Part shown: positions 22,854-31,484 of the stretch, piece by piece
Numbering within the stretch: the first letter of the stretch is position 1
Layout: each line of letters starts with the position of its first letter
Assembly (NCBI RefSeq): GCF_022354825.1
Contig: NZ_CP031168.1
Coordinates: 4,093,501 to 4,157,500 of the forward strand
Source of the DNA: Paenibacillus sp. H1-7
GTDB lineage: Bacteria > Bacillota > Bacilli > Paenibacillales > NBRC-103111
Direction of reading: 5' to 3'
DNA: 64,000 bases
Notes under the pieces: generated by a model
Told to the model about the DNA's origin: nothing
What the model saw: only the letters and a program-made list of their open reading frames with translations
Databases searched by the model: none
Program-made: the position numbers and the translations under genes

Positions 22854-24322
22854 GTCGTGCTATCTCCTTGATGGTCCGAATCCAATGTACTCAAGTTCGA
22901 AGGCCTCTTCTTCATCTTGTTATAAGGAATTTTCAAGAATGAAATGGCCAAATCCTTGAAGCTCACAGGCGAAAGGGGAGCCAAATACGGAACTCCGAAC
23001 GATTGCAGCTTGGACATGTAGAACAAGAGCAGAATGAGACTCAGAATCATGCCGTACATTCCGAGAAACGCCGATAACAGGAAGATCACTAGTCGGACGA
23101 TGCTGATCACCGTACTTAGGGACTGGTTCACCAATGTCGCGCCGGATACCGCCGTAATGGCGCCAACTACGACAACGGAAGGGGACACCAGACCGGATCG
23201 AATCGCAGCGTCACCGATAACAAGCCCTCCGACTACCGTAAGTATTTGTCCAATGGAGCTCGGCAGACGAACGCCGGCTTCACGGAATATTTCCAGCAGC
23301 AGCAGCAGAATCAGCATTTCCATTTGAGAGGAAAACGGAAGTCCCATTCGGGCGACGGAAATGGTAGCCATGAGGCGAAATGGAATTTGGTCCTGGTGAA
23401 AGGCTACGATGGCAACCCAAAATCCAGGCAGCAATATGGATAGCCATAAGCTGAACAGACGGATGAGCCGTGCGAACGAAACATACTGGAAGCCAAAATG
23501 TATATCTTCCGGCGACTTCAATATTAACGATAAGGTTGCAGGTCCGATCAGGACGAACGGATTTCCGTCGACGATAAGGACAAAACGGCCGGCAAGCAAT
23601 GCGCTGACGGCATAATCGGGACGTCCCGTGAAATCGATTAGGGGAAAAAGGGAATATTTCACATCCGACAAGTTTTCTTCCAATTGCGCGATACTGTAGA
23701 TGCCGTCGATATCAATCTTTTTAATCCGCTTGCGCACTTCCTGCAAAATTTGCGGCGATAAGATATCTTCGATATACATCAAGCCTACTTTGGTTCGCGT
23801 TCTTGTTCCCAAAATGTACATCTCATAACTTAAACTGTTGCTTCGTATTCGTTTACGTACTAAAGCAACATTGGTCGCAATATCTTCGACAAACCCGTCC
23901 TTTGGCCCTTTGATCGAAATCTCCGTAGTCGATTCTTCAGGCGTTCTGCCCGGCGGGTTACATGCATTCATTTTGAAGACATTACGACTATTGGGGAAAA
24001 AGAGTATCAAATCGCCTTGAAATACGAATTCAACCAGATGTCCTGGTGAAATGTTCGAATGCAGCGGGATTAAAGGCAGCGTCCCGTAATAGCCCTCCCG
24101 AAAGCGCCGCTGCCCTTGGGCCAAATCATGAAGCTCCGGAAGCACGACTTTACTTATTTGCGAAGAGTCGCACAATCCTTCCGCGTAGATGAACAAGATT
24201 TGGGTATCGTCTGCGTCTCCGAGATGGAAAAGCTGTATTTGAACATCAGCCGAATGTTCGAATAATTCGCGGATGGAAGACTCCGTCCAGACCGGTTGCG
24301 AGTTAGCATGTTGTAGGCTCAT
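22850..24322 (-). CDS. gerA: GerA-family spore germination receptor subunit
   Basis: A 490-residue protein: a soluble N-terminal half of about 270 residues (VGLMYIEDILSPQILQEVRK, LVIVDGNPFVLIGPATL-like region) and then about five membrane helices. The well-known motif is present (PFRLMATISVARMGLPFSSQ, then LEIFREAGVRLPSSIGQILT-type and GGLVIGDAAIRSGLVSP). GerA subunits bind nutrient germinants and form channels in the spore inner membrane. It overlaps gerB upstream (4 nt) and gerC downstream (4 nt). The sigma-G-type promoter expected for such operons was not confidently identified. Confidence 0.93.
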   Translation of the reverse strand: MSLQHANSQPVWTESSIRELFEHSADVQIQLFHLGDADDTQILFIYAEGLCDSSQISKVVLPELHDLAQGQRRFREGYYGTLPLIPLHSNISPGHLVEFVFQGDLILFFPNSRNVFKMNACNPPGRTPEESTTEISIKGPKDGFVEDIATNVALVRKRIRSNSLSYEMYILGTRTRTKVGLMYIEDILSPQILQEVRKRIKKIDIDGIYSIAQLEENLSDVKYSLFPLIDFTGRPDYAVSALLAGRFVLIVDGNPFVLIGPATLSLILKSPEDIHFGFQYVSFARLIRLFSLWLSILLPGFWVAIVAFHQDQIPFRLMATISVARMGLPFSSQMEMLILLLLLEIFREAGVRLPSSIGQILTVVGGLVIGDAAIRSGLVSPSVVVVGAITAVSGATLVNQSLSTVISIVRLVIFLLSAFLGMYGMILSLILLLFYMSKLQSFGVPYLAPLSPVSFKDLAISFLKIPYNKMKKRPSNLSTLDSDHQGDSTT

Positions 24323-25407
24323 GAGACTTTCTCCTTGGGTGGTTTAGTCATTAGCGCGACGGCCATCCAAATTCCAGTAACAATCAGGATCGTGTATAGA
24401 CACGGCGGAAAATAGTCCTGGAACATCCATAAGTAAAAAGCGTCTTGATTGATCGGCAGCATCGCTAATATGATATAGCTTAATGAAACCAATAAAATCA
24501 GCCAATTGCGAGACTTGGTACTGCGCAAAGGCAGAATATCGGCAAGCAGAAACAAGGAAAGGCTGATTCTGATGCTGGCGCCTGACAGCCACTGAAACAC
24601 CGACAGAAAATCGACGTGCTCTACATAATCGCCCAGCTTCACAAGCCGCCACTGCTCGTAAGGGGAGATCATCTGCTTGGCCGCTTCGTGCGGGCCGAAC
24701 TCGGTAATGGCTCCGATCAGTGGACCTACCGTAATATAGACAAGCATGGAAGCCAGCAGCAGCAGCTTCCACCAGCTTGCTTTCGTTTTCAGATGATGCT
24801 GCATCAGCACGACTACGAACAACTCTGTCAATCCGCCTGCCGCGTACATAATACCATTGATAGCAGGCTGCCAGCCATTTTCGAGAAACGGCTTCAGCAT
24901 GGCATAATTCTTTTGGGTTGAATTGGCGACAGACACAAATATTCCCAGAGTCACTACGGTAGGGAGAAGAATCCCCGAAGCAATGGCAATGGCGCGAATA
25001 CTGACTCTGGCCGGATATTGGCAAACCAGCACCAAAGCCGTAATCAGAATGAACTTGGGACTGGCAGGTAAATAGTTTGTGATCGTCCATACCGTCGTAT
25101 GAACGATAGTCATACCGCCGATTAGGTACAGGATAACGAGCACGGGAGCCAGGATCACCCAGGACAGGAAAGGAGTCGTTTGCTGTGCCAACCAAGGTTG
25201 AAGCTTTTGCTGCCGGGATTTTTTCATAATTAACAAAAGTATGAGGCACCAAGGAAGGAATAGGATGGAGGTGAGCAGCACCGAAATCCATGCATCCCTT
25301 CCGGCGACATCCAGCATCATCGGATTGACTATGACGTGAGAGGCCAGGCCGCACATTAGCATCAAGATCATGGATGCTTGCAAGAAGCTGATCGTTCCGT
25401 TCGGCAT
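24319..25407 (-). CDS. gerB: GerAB/ArcD/ProY-type spore germination permease
   Basis: A 362-residue membrane protein with about ten helices, of the APC-like GerB family (PF03845). It starts MPNGTISFLQASMILMLMCG and contains SHVIVNPMMLDVAGRDAWIS. GerB subunits bind amino-acid or other germinants in the spore inner membrane. It is the first gene of the operon, so the order is B-A-C rather than the common A-B-C. The ribosome binding site is weak (AGATTAGAAC). The C-terminus overlaps gerA. Confidence 0.92.
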   Translation of the reverse strand: MPNGTISFLQASMILMLMCGLASHVIVNPMMLDVAGRDAWISVLLTSILFLPWCLILLLIMKKSRQQKLQPWLAQQTTPFLSWVILAPVLVILYLIGGMTIVHTTVWTITNYLPASPKFILITALVLVCQYPARVSIRAIAIASGILLPTVVTLGIFVSVANSTQKNYAMLKPFLENGWQPAINGIMYAAGGLTELFVVVLMQHHLKTKASWWKLLLLASMLVYITVGPLIGAITEFGPHEAAKQMISPYEQWRLVKLGDYVEHVDFLSVFQWLSGASIRISLSLFLLADILPLRSTKSRNWLILLVSLSYIILAMLPINQDAFYLWMFQDYFPPCLYTILIVTGIWMAVALMTKPPKEKVS

Positions 25408-25502
25408 GTTCTAATCTGTCCATTCTGCAGCGTTAGATCGCATTTGCATGTAGTATGTTTGTTAGAGTTGCCAATTTTGGAAAATGGTATTCAAAATAGA
25501 AA

Positions 25503-25527
25503 AAGACAGCCTGCATCAGGCTGTCTT
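25503..25527 (-). terminator. Terminator of the orphan solute-binding protein gene
   Basis: AAGACAGCCTG/CAGGCTGTCTT (11 bp, loop CAT) just beyond the stop of the solute-binding protein on the reverse strand, followed there by TTTTCTATTTTG. It separates that gene from the ger operon. Confidence 0.85.
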
Positions 25528-25534
25528 GGTATAG

Positions 25535-26854
25535 TTATTTTTGCGCGGCGGCTTCAATTTCTTTGACAGCCGCCTCATACGCTTTGCGAAATGCGGTGTT
25601 CGAGTCGCTTACGCCCTGCGCGACTTCCCGGAAAGCATTCCCCGCATGTTTGGAGCCGATATCGTCGAATAGCGTTTTTGCCGATATCGGGGCTGGCTTC
25701 GTAGGGTAGAACGCTTTAATGTTCTTGCCTTTCAATACAGGAATGTCGGAGCCGAACGTATCGATAATCTTAGAGTTGTTGATGATCGGCATTCCAAGTC
25801 CTTCCTTCGCATACTTCGTTTGCATTTCTTCCGAGGTCAAGAATGCCAGTACTTCAAATGCCGCTTCTTTATACTTGCTCGTGCTTGTAACGCTTCCAAA
25901 CGTCGGATACATTTGCGAGCCTACGCCCGGTGCTTCCTTGAACGATGGGAGCGGAACCGCATCCAGGTTTTGATCCGGCTGAGCGCCAACCATTACGCTG
26001 TTAAAGTGGGCGTACATCGCGAGAGTCCGGTCTTTGTTGAACAGGTCAGCTTCTTTGCCGTATTTTTCCTTAGGCAGCACAGCTCCAGGGATGTTGTAAA
26101 ATCTCGTGAAGTTTTCCGTCATTTTAATAAACTGCTCATTATTAAAGGCCGGCTGGTTCGTTTTCCCATCAACGAAAGGCAGCGAAAGCTGGTTGACGTT
26201 AAGCATATGGCTAATGGAGGTCAAGAAGCCGTAATATTGCACTCCGCCTTCATTACGGGACATTTTCTTGGCCAAGTCATACAGTTCATCCCAAGTCATG
26301 CCTTCCTTCGGATAAGGCACACCGAATTTATCGAACAGATCCTTGTTGTACATCAACGTTTCCGCCGTAGTGAACAAAGGAAGGGAGTAAATTTTGCCGT
26401 TGCCGTTTTGCTTGATGAAATCGTAATTGGTTTTCTCCAGCTTGTTCAAATCGTAGTTCTGTTTCTTAATATACTCATCCAGCTCGGCATACAAATTCAA
26501 TTTATGATACTGCTGAATGAAGCCGATGGAATAGATAATGATATCCAACGGTTGACCGGAAGCCATGACCTCGTTTACGCTGGTACCGGTTCCGTACGTA
26601 ATGAATTTCGGAGTAATGTGTGGAAATTTTTCTTTAATTTTATTGCCGAACAGCTGCATAAACTGTTCTTCTGTCGTTCCGGTATTCGGACGGTAAAACG
26701 TCAGCTCGATAGGTTCCTTCTTAGCGGCCGGCTCGCTTCCTTTGCCTGGTGCCGCCTCATTGGTCGTTCCGCCGCCGCCGCATGCGTTCGAGAAGAGCAG
26801 AGAGGTTAATACAGCGGAAGCTAGTAAGCGGTTTCTTTTTTTCATAACTTTCAT
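25535..26854 (-). CDS. Extracellular solute-binding lipoprotein (family 1, sugar type)
   Basis: A 439-residue lipoprotein (signal peptide ending LFSNAC). It has a family 1 carbohydrate-binding layout: ELTFYRPNTGTTEEQFMQLF, GKIYSLPLFTTAETLMYNKDLFDKFG (hinge motif), MTWDELYDLAKKM, and FEVLAFLTSEEMQTKYAKEG near the C-terminus. It should deliver an oligosaccharide to an ABC importer, but no permease or ATPase gene is adjacent, so it is an orphan receptor. A cre-like site overlaps the likely start point, consistent with carbon control. The start at 26854 was chosen with GGGGCGA ahead; ATG 26845 is also possible. Confidence 0.88.
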   Translation of the reverse strand: MKVMKKRNRLLASAVLTSLLFSNACGGGGTTNEAAPGKGSEPAAKKEPIELTFYRPNTGTTEEQFMQLFGNKIKEKFPHITPKFITYGTGTSVNEVMASGQPLDIIIYSIGFIQQYHKLNLYAELDEYIKKQNYDLNKLEKTNYDFIKQNGNGKIYSLPLFTTAETLMYNKDLFDKFGVPYPKEGMTWDELYDLAKKMSRNEGGVQYYGFLTSISHMLNVNQLSLPFVDGKTNQPAFNNEQFIKMTENFTRFYNIPGAVLPKEKYGKEADLFNKDRTLAMYAHFNSVMVGAQPDQNLDAVPLPSFKEAPGVGSQMYPTFGSVTSTSKYKEAAFEVLAFLTSEEMQTKYAKEGLGMPIINNSKIIDTFGSDIPVLKGKNIKAFYPTKPAPISAKTLFDDIGSKHAGNAFREVAQGVSDSNTAFRKAYEAAVKEIEAAAQK

Positions 26855-26883
26855 TCGCCCCTTTTTTCATATGAGAGTTACTT

Positions 26884-26897
26884 GTTAAGCGCTTTCA
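26884..26897 (-). promoter_or_regulatory. cre-like site before the orphan solute-binding protein gene
   Basis: On the reverse strand TGAAAGCGCTTAAC matches 12 of 14 cre positions, just downstream of a TATAAT -10 (26907-26902). This position fits repression by CcpA. Confidence 0.6.
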
Positions 26898-27096
26898 TCT
26901 TATTATAGATGATTGTTTCTCATTCGAAGATAGACAAAATTCATTTTTATATGTAGAAAATTCACTTTTTGACAAGGTAAAAAACAATTAAAGGAATTGT
27001 ATACCATAAAATGGATTGGAATGGGCTTGTTCGCATACAACTCGGCCAAGCTGAATATACATAGACGTAAGCTAAAAGATATGGAGCGTACGTCAA

Positions 27097-28656
27097 ATGG
27101 ACAAACAACAATCTACCTTTGTACGAGGCACTTTCATTTTAACTACGGCCGCTTTTATTACCCGTATTCTTGGCTTCGTCAACAGTATCATTATGGCCCG
27201 GTTTTTGGGCCCGGAAGGGATCGGCCTGCTCATGATGGCACACCCTCTGGTCCCAATGATGATCACATTGACAAGTCTTGGGCTGCCCGTAGCCATCTCC
27301 AAGCTGGTAGCCGAAGCCGAGGCGCGCGGCGATTCCGCTAAGGTGAAGCGGATTCTCCAGGTGTCCTTGAGCATCACGGTGTCGATGAGCATCGTGCTCA
27401 CTCTGGGCACGTTCCTGGGAGCCAAGCCGATTGCAGGCATGATCCTGGCGGATCAGCGGGCGTATTACGCCATGCTGGCTATTATACCGATAGCCCCTCT
27501 GGTGGCCATCTCCTCCGTGCTCAAAGGCTATTTCCGCGGGAAGCAAAATATGAAGCCGATCGCGGTCTCCGACGTGGTCGAGAATATCGTTCAAATTGCC
27601 TTGATCGCTGCGCTTGTACAAATGCTGGTGCCTTACGGACTTGAGTATGCGGCGGCAGGGGCGATGATCTGTACCGTCTTGGGCGAAGGCAGCGGACTGC
27701 TGTACTTATTGATCATGTACACGATCCATCGAAGAAAGAACAGCGCGCAGGTGCAAGCTGATCAGCCGCTTCCCGGGAAGAAGCAAACGTTGTCCGAGCT
27801 GTTGAGCATCGGGCTGCCCTCCACCGGGCAAGGGTTTATCCATTCTATTTACCGGGCTATCAAACCCGCACTGGTGATCAAAAGCTTAGCTATAGCAGGC
27901 ATCGGAACCGCCGTTGCGACCAAGCAATACGGGCTGCTCGTAGGATATGCTTTTCCGCTGCTGGTGTTTCCTACATTCATCATGCATTCCTTATCTACTG
28001 CGCTTATTCCTTCCATCAGCGAAGCGAATGCGGCCAACAACCGGCGTTTGATCCACGAACGAATCGATCAGGCGATCGGTCTTGCATTTATGATTGGCGC
28101 GCCTTGTACGATCATTTTGTATATGTGGGCGGTTCCGTTGACCACCGTCCTGTACCATTCGCCTGAAGCCGGGAAGCTGTTGATGCTGCTGGCGCCGTTT
28201 TTCCTGCTCCATTACTTCGAGGATCCGCTGCATGCCGTCCTGCTGGGAATCGGCAAGGTGAAGACGGTGATGTGGAATTTTATTATGAGTACGCTGCTGC
28301 AAGCCGTGGCGATGTTCATCTTCGGATCGGAATGGGGGATATACGGGGTTGCAACGGGAATTAACTTCGGTATATGCATCATTACGATGTTGAACTTTTT
28401 GGCCATATCCACTTACATCGGGTTCTCCGTGGACGTGCGCAGGTATTTGAAAATCATCCTGTGCTTGTTGGCGATGGCCGTATGCGGTCAAGCCGCTTAT
28501 ACGTATATGAGTCAGGCCGGTTTCGGTCAGTCTTGGGTCGTGGCGGTCTCCATAGCGGTCTCGCTCTGCGTCTACTCCTTTTCCTTGATGGCAACGCAAT
28601 CGGTGAAGCCGGTTTTCCGGGGCGGAAGCACCAAAGGCTTTTTTACAAAGCTGTGA
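27097..28656 (+). CDS. spoVB: Stage V sporulation protein B-like MATE/MVF flippase
   Basis: A 519-residue, 14-helix membrane protein of the MOP superfamily. The opening (TFVRGTFILTTAAFITRILG, NSIIMARFLGPEGIGLLMMA) is characteristic of SpoVB. FKGYFRGKQNM-type and HSLSTALIPSISEANA motifs follow. SpoVB is needed for spore cortex formation and is related to lipid II flippases. Paralogues such as YkvU and the lipid II flippase Amj/MurJ relatives cannot be fully excluded, but the length and N-terminus favour SpoVB. GGAGCG lies ahead of the ATG. Monocistronic, with a terminator 22 nt after the stop. Confidence 0.83.
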   Translation: MDKQQSTFVRGTFILTTAAFITRILGFVNSIIMARFLGPEGIGLLMMAHPLVPMMITLTSLGLPVAISKLVAEAEARGDSAKVKRILQVSLSITVSMSIVLTLGTFLGAKPIAGMILADQRAYYAMLAIIPIAPLVAISSVLKGYFRGKQNMKPIAVSDVVENIVQIALIAALVQMLVPYGLEYAAAGAMICTVLGEGSGLLYLLIMYTIHRRKNSAQVQADQPLPGKKQTLSELLSIGLPSTGQGFIHSIYRAIKPALVIKSLAIAGIGTAVATKQYGLLVGYAFPLLVFPTFIMHSLSTALIPSISEANAANNRRLIHERIDQAIGLAFMIGAPCTIILYMWAVPLTTVLYHSPEAGKLLMLLAPFFLLHYFEDPLHAVLLGIGKVKTVMWNFIMSTLLQAVAMFIFGSEWGIYGVATGINFGICIITMLNFLAISTYIGFSVDVRRYLKIILCLLAMAVCGQAAYTYMSQAGFGQSWVVAVSIAVSLCVYSFSLMATQSVKPVFRGGSTKGFFTKL

Positions 28657-28678
28657 AAAAAGTTTCAATTTATTAAAG

Positions 28679-28699
28679 CAGCCGCAAGGCTGTTTTTTT
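28679..28699 (+). terminator. Terminator after spoVB
   Basis: CAGCC (28679-28683), loop GCAA, GGCTG (28688-28692), then seven T residues. Confidence 0.85.
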
Positions 28700-28781
28700 G
28701 TATTAGGCACAGGTTGTATGCAAGGTACCACAGCCCTAAAGCATAACGCGAATATGGACCCTACAAGTGTCAACATTTTCC

Positions 28782-28790
28782 TGCTATAAT
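28782..28790 (+). promoter_or_regulatory. Extended -10 promoter of the amidase gene
   Basis: TGCTATAAT fits the extended -10 form TGNTATAAT, about 40 nt before the ATG. No good -35 is seen, as expected for this class. Confidence 0.6.
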
Positions 28791-28830
28791 AGTGTATAAA
28801 CCGACATAGAAAGATGAATGAGGTAACCCT

Positions 28831-29709
28831 ATGAAGCAGAAATTGTTCAAGGCACTCATCCTTCCCATTATGATGCTGGTTCTGATTTGGCCGCAAGCAA
28901 TGAGTGCACAAGCAGCAGGATCCCAGAACGCCAAAGTGTTAGCCTCATCGCTCAGTGTCCGCAGCAAGCCCGATGCAAAGTCTCCCGTGGTCGGCTCGTT
29001 ATCGAGGAATACGATGGTAACCGTGTCACAGGAGTCATACGGATGGATGAAGGTTCAATCCGGAAAGACGACGGGCTGGGTGGCCGGATACTATTTGCAA
29101 TTGCTCAAAGGCGCTCCAGCGTCTCAGGGCACTGCGAAGTCCCAGGTCACGATTGCAAGCAGCAAAGGTTTGAAAGGCAAGCTGATCGTCATCGATCCGG
29201 GGCATGGAGGCGGCGATCACGGTACAACGGGCACCAAGTACCGCTCAAGCGAGAAAACGTTGAATTTGTCGACCGCCAACTATTTGGCGGACAAGCTGAA
29301 GCAGGCCGGGGCTCAGACGATTATGACCCGCACCCGGGACGGGGACAATCCCGAGCTCTCCGAAAGAGCAGGCTTAAGTCAATCGAAGCGGGCGGATGCG
29401 TTTATCAGCATTCATTACAATTCTTCACCGAAGCCGACTTCCGGTACGCTGACATTTTTTTATTCGCAATCTAAGGATATGCCGCTCGCCCGTAAGATCG
29501 AAGAGCAGCTTAACAAGCAGCTGAATTTGAAAAGCAACGGAATTTCTTTCGGCAATTATCACGTGCTGAGAAACAATTCCCGTCCGTCTGCCTTGGTGGA
29601 GCTCGGATTTTTATCCAACGCCAAGGACGAGGCTGTGGTAAGAACGGCCGATTATCAGCGCAAAGCGGCGGATGCGATCGTCGACGGGCTGCGCGAATAC
29701 TTTGATTAG
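28831..29709 (+). CDS. Secreted N-acetylmuramoyl-L-alanine amidase with SH3b domain
   Basis: A 292-residue exported cell-wall hydrolase. The signal peptide ends near residue 28 (QAMSAQAAG). A bacterial SH3 domain covers about 34-90 (VLASSLSVRSKPDAKSPVVG). An Amidase_3 catalytic domain covers about 115-292 with all Zn ligands and the catalytic Glu visible: IDPGHGGGD, SEKTLNL, ISIHYNSS and LVELGFLSN. It cleaves the amide between MurNAc and L-Ala. Similar proteins act in sporulation (CwlC, CwlD) or vegetative turnover; the SH3b domain favours general wall binding. GAGGTAA precedes the ATG. Confidence 0.92.
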   Translation: MKQKLFKALILPIMMLVLIWPQAMSAQAAGSQNAKVLASSLSVRSKPDAKSPVVGSLSRNTMVTVSQESYGWMKVQSGKTTGWVAGYYLQLLKGAPASQGTAKSQVTIASSKGLKGKLIVIDPGHGGGDHGTTGTKYRSSEKTLNLSTANYLADKLKQAGAQTIMTRTRDGDNPELSERAGLSQSKRADAFISIHYNSSPKPTSGTLTFFYSQSKDMPLARKIEEQLNKQLNLKSNGISFGNYHVLRNNSRPSALVELGFLSNAKDEAVVRTADYQRKAADAIVDGLREYFD

Positions 29710-29722
29710 GGTTGTTCTAGGG

Positions 29723-29746
29723 AAAACCGCCGAAAGGCGGTTTTTT
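29723..29746 (+). terminator. Terminator after the amidase gene
   Basis: AAAACCGCC (29723-29731), GAAA tetraloop, GGCGGTTTTTT. Confidence 0.92.
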
Positions 29747-29883
29747 GCTTTTTTCCGCAGCTTTTGTAAAACAATGACAGAGAAAATTAATAAATCCATA
29801 ACACTGCATTGATAATACGATAATAATTGTAGCCTACTCTATTACTAGAACAACTAATATAAACCGGAAAAGAGGACGTACTC

Positions 29884-30420
29884 TTGAGCTCATATCCTAT
29901 TATTGCGTCCATTACCGATGCGGAACAAATTAAACACGTACTCAACAGTCAAGTAAAACGAGTGAACCTGATGACCGGAACCGTCAACAACTTGAAGCAA
30001 ATTATCGGTCAGCTGCATGACTCCGGCAAGCAGGTGTTCGTTCACATCGAGATGGTTGGCGGAATCGGAAGGGATGCCGCATCCATTCAATACCTGGCCG
30101 AGGAGTTCAAAGCGGACGGCATTGTGACAACCAAGAGCAACGCGGTGGCCGCAGCCAGACAGGCCGGAATTCTAAGCATTCAGCGGTTTTTCGCCATCGA
30201 TACTTCTGCAGTGGAGACAGCGGTACGCATGATCAAAACGAGCAATCCCGACGAAGTGGAATTGATGCCCGGACTGATGCCACGGATCATAAGTGAGGTC
30301 AAGCAGAAGATTAAGCAGCCTCTGATTGTAGGCGGGTTAATCCGGCATGAGGATGAAATCAAGCTCGCTCTGGATAGCGGCGCAGATTTCGTATCTATCG
30401 GAAGCAGCACTTTTTGGTGA
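29884..30420 (+). CDS. glpP: Glycerol-3-phosphate responsive antiterminator GlpP
   Basis: A 178-residue TIM-barrel-like RNA-binding regulator: IIASITDAEQIKHVL at the start, VFVHIEMVGGIGRDAASIQY, ADGIVTTKSN, IQRFFAIDTSAVETAV and ELMPGLMPRII. All are typical of GlpP. In B. subtilis GlpP with glycerol-3-phosphate prevents termination in leaders of glp genes. Start is a TTG at 29884 with AGAGG 8 nt upstream. A terminator lies 47 nt after the stop and is followed by an importer operon for glycerol-phosphate-type substrates, the natural target. Confidence 0.92.
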   Translation: MSSYPIIASITDAEQIKHVLNSQVKRVNLMTGTVNNLKQIIGQLHDSGKQVFVHIEMVGGIGRDAASIQYLAEEFKADGIVTTKSNAVAAARQAGILSIQRFFAIDTSAVETAVRMIKTSNPDEVELMPGLMPRIISEVKQKIKQPLIVGGLIRHEDEIKLALDSGADFVSIGSSTFW

Positions 30421-30466
30421 CAGTCAATGGACAATAACATAATGTACCTCGGGTGGAGACGATGAG

Positions 30467-30533
30467 AAAACCCAGTGGTCAGTAAATCAACTTACCTTAC
30501 AGGCAAGGGGGGATTTTCTGCTACTGGTTTTTT
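30467..30533 (+). terminator. Terminator/attenuator between glpP and the ugp-like operon
   Basis: AAAACCCAGTGG (30467-30478) pairs with CTACTGGTTTT (30521-30531) with one bulge and one wobble, and the T run extends to 30533. It sits 49 nt before the first gene of the importer operon. It could be the site of GlpP-dependent antitermination. Confidence 0.65.
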
Positions 30534-30581
30534 GTGCTCAAAAAAAGATTTTGATTCATCAAATCATAGGAGGGGTATCCA

Positions 30582-31424
30582 ATGCGTTTGGTATTAATGG
30601 GAGATTTGCATTATCACGAAATTGATGAAACGATTCCAGGATGGCTGGAAGCGCGCGATGATTTCTATCGAATATTTCTAGATCGGTTTTTGGAATTGGA
30701 AGGCGATGCTCATATTTCGTTAGGAGATTTAACTAATTACGGAGCTTCCTCTGAGCTGCAAGAAGTGTATGAGATGATACGACAACATGATAGAACGTTC
30801 TATCACGCGTTGGGGAACCATGATCTTTACGCTCAAACTAGAATGGAAGTTCTCCAAATAACCGGTCAAGCGCGCTATCACGCGGTAGTAACCGATCGTG
30901 CCGTACTTGCTTTTCTTGACACCGCGAAAGAGATGGATTTTGAAGATTGGGGAGGCTGGATTGACGCAGAACAATTGCAGTGGTTTGAAGAGGTTGTAAA
31001 GGCATCTGGGACAAAGCCTCTTTTAGTATTCGCTCACCATCCGGTTTATAATACGACAACCAATTCGGAGAAGGAGAAAGGATCTATTCATCCGAGCATT
31101 GATATGTGGAACATTTTAAACCAGAAAGAAGGGGTGGGGATATATTTTAACGGTCATACTCATGTCGACTCAATAGTGAAGCAGAATAATTGGACTTTTG
31201 TTCAGCTGTCTGCCTGCCTTGATCAGCATGGTTTGAGAATCGTCGATATCGAACAAGAGGAGATTCGTATTTCCGCTATGGATATTACGGATGTGGCGCT
31301 TGCGGAAAATGTAGGAACTTTATATAACCATATGAAGCACTTTAGACATAATCCTAATGCACGCGGTATAGAGTCGGATCGGGAATGTAATGTCCCTTTT
31401 CAATTAGCAGCGAAACAAAAATAA
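30582..31424 (+). CDS. Calcineurin-like metallophosphoesterase
   Basis: A 280-residue enzyme with the complete two-metal signature: GDLHYHE (Asp, His), SLGDLTNYG, LGNHDLY, FAHHPVYN and FNGHTHVDS. It resembles CpdA/GpdQ-like phosphodiesterases. As first gene of an operon with a UgpBCAE-type importer and downstream of glpP, the likely job is release of glycerol-3-phosphate from an imported glycerophosphodiester. That is inferred from context. It has no signal peptide, so it acts in the cytoplasm. AGGAGGGG is an excellent ribosome binding site. Confidence 0.87.
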   Translation: MRLVLMGDLHYHEIDETIPGWLEARDDFYRIFLDRFLELEGDAHISLGDLTNYGASSELQEVYEMIRQHDRTFYHALGNHDLYAQTRMEVLQITGQARYHAVVTDRAVLAFLDTAKEMDFEDWGGWIDAEQLQWFEEVVKASGTKPLLVFAHHPVYNTTTNSEKEKGSIHPSIDMWNILNQKEGVGIYFNGHTHVDSIVKQNNWTFVQLSACLDQHGLRIVDIEQEEIRISAMDITDVALAENVGTLYNHMKHFRHNPNARGIESDRECNVPFQLAAKQK

Positions 31425-31484
31425 GATTTGGTAATTCCACATTGAATTGAAGACTCAGATTAAAAAACTAGGAGGATTTGTCTT

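Noticed and set aside
24344-25423. A 359-codon reverse-strand frame over gerB
   Set aside because: Same strand but shifted relative to gerB, which has clear family motifs and overlapping operon starts; the shifted frame shows no hydrophobic pattern or family.
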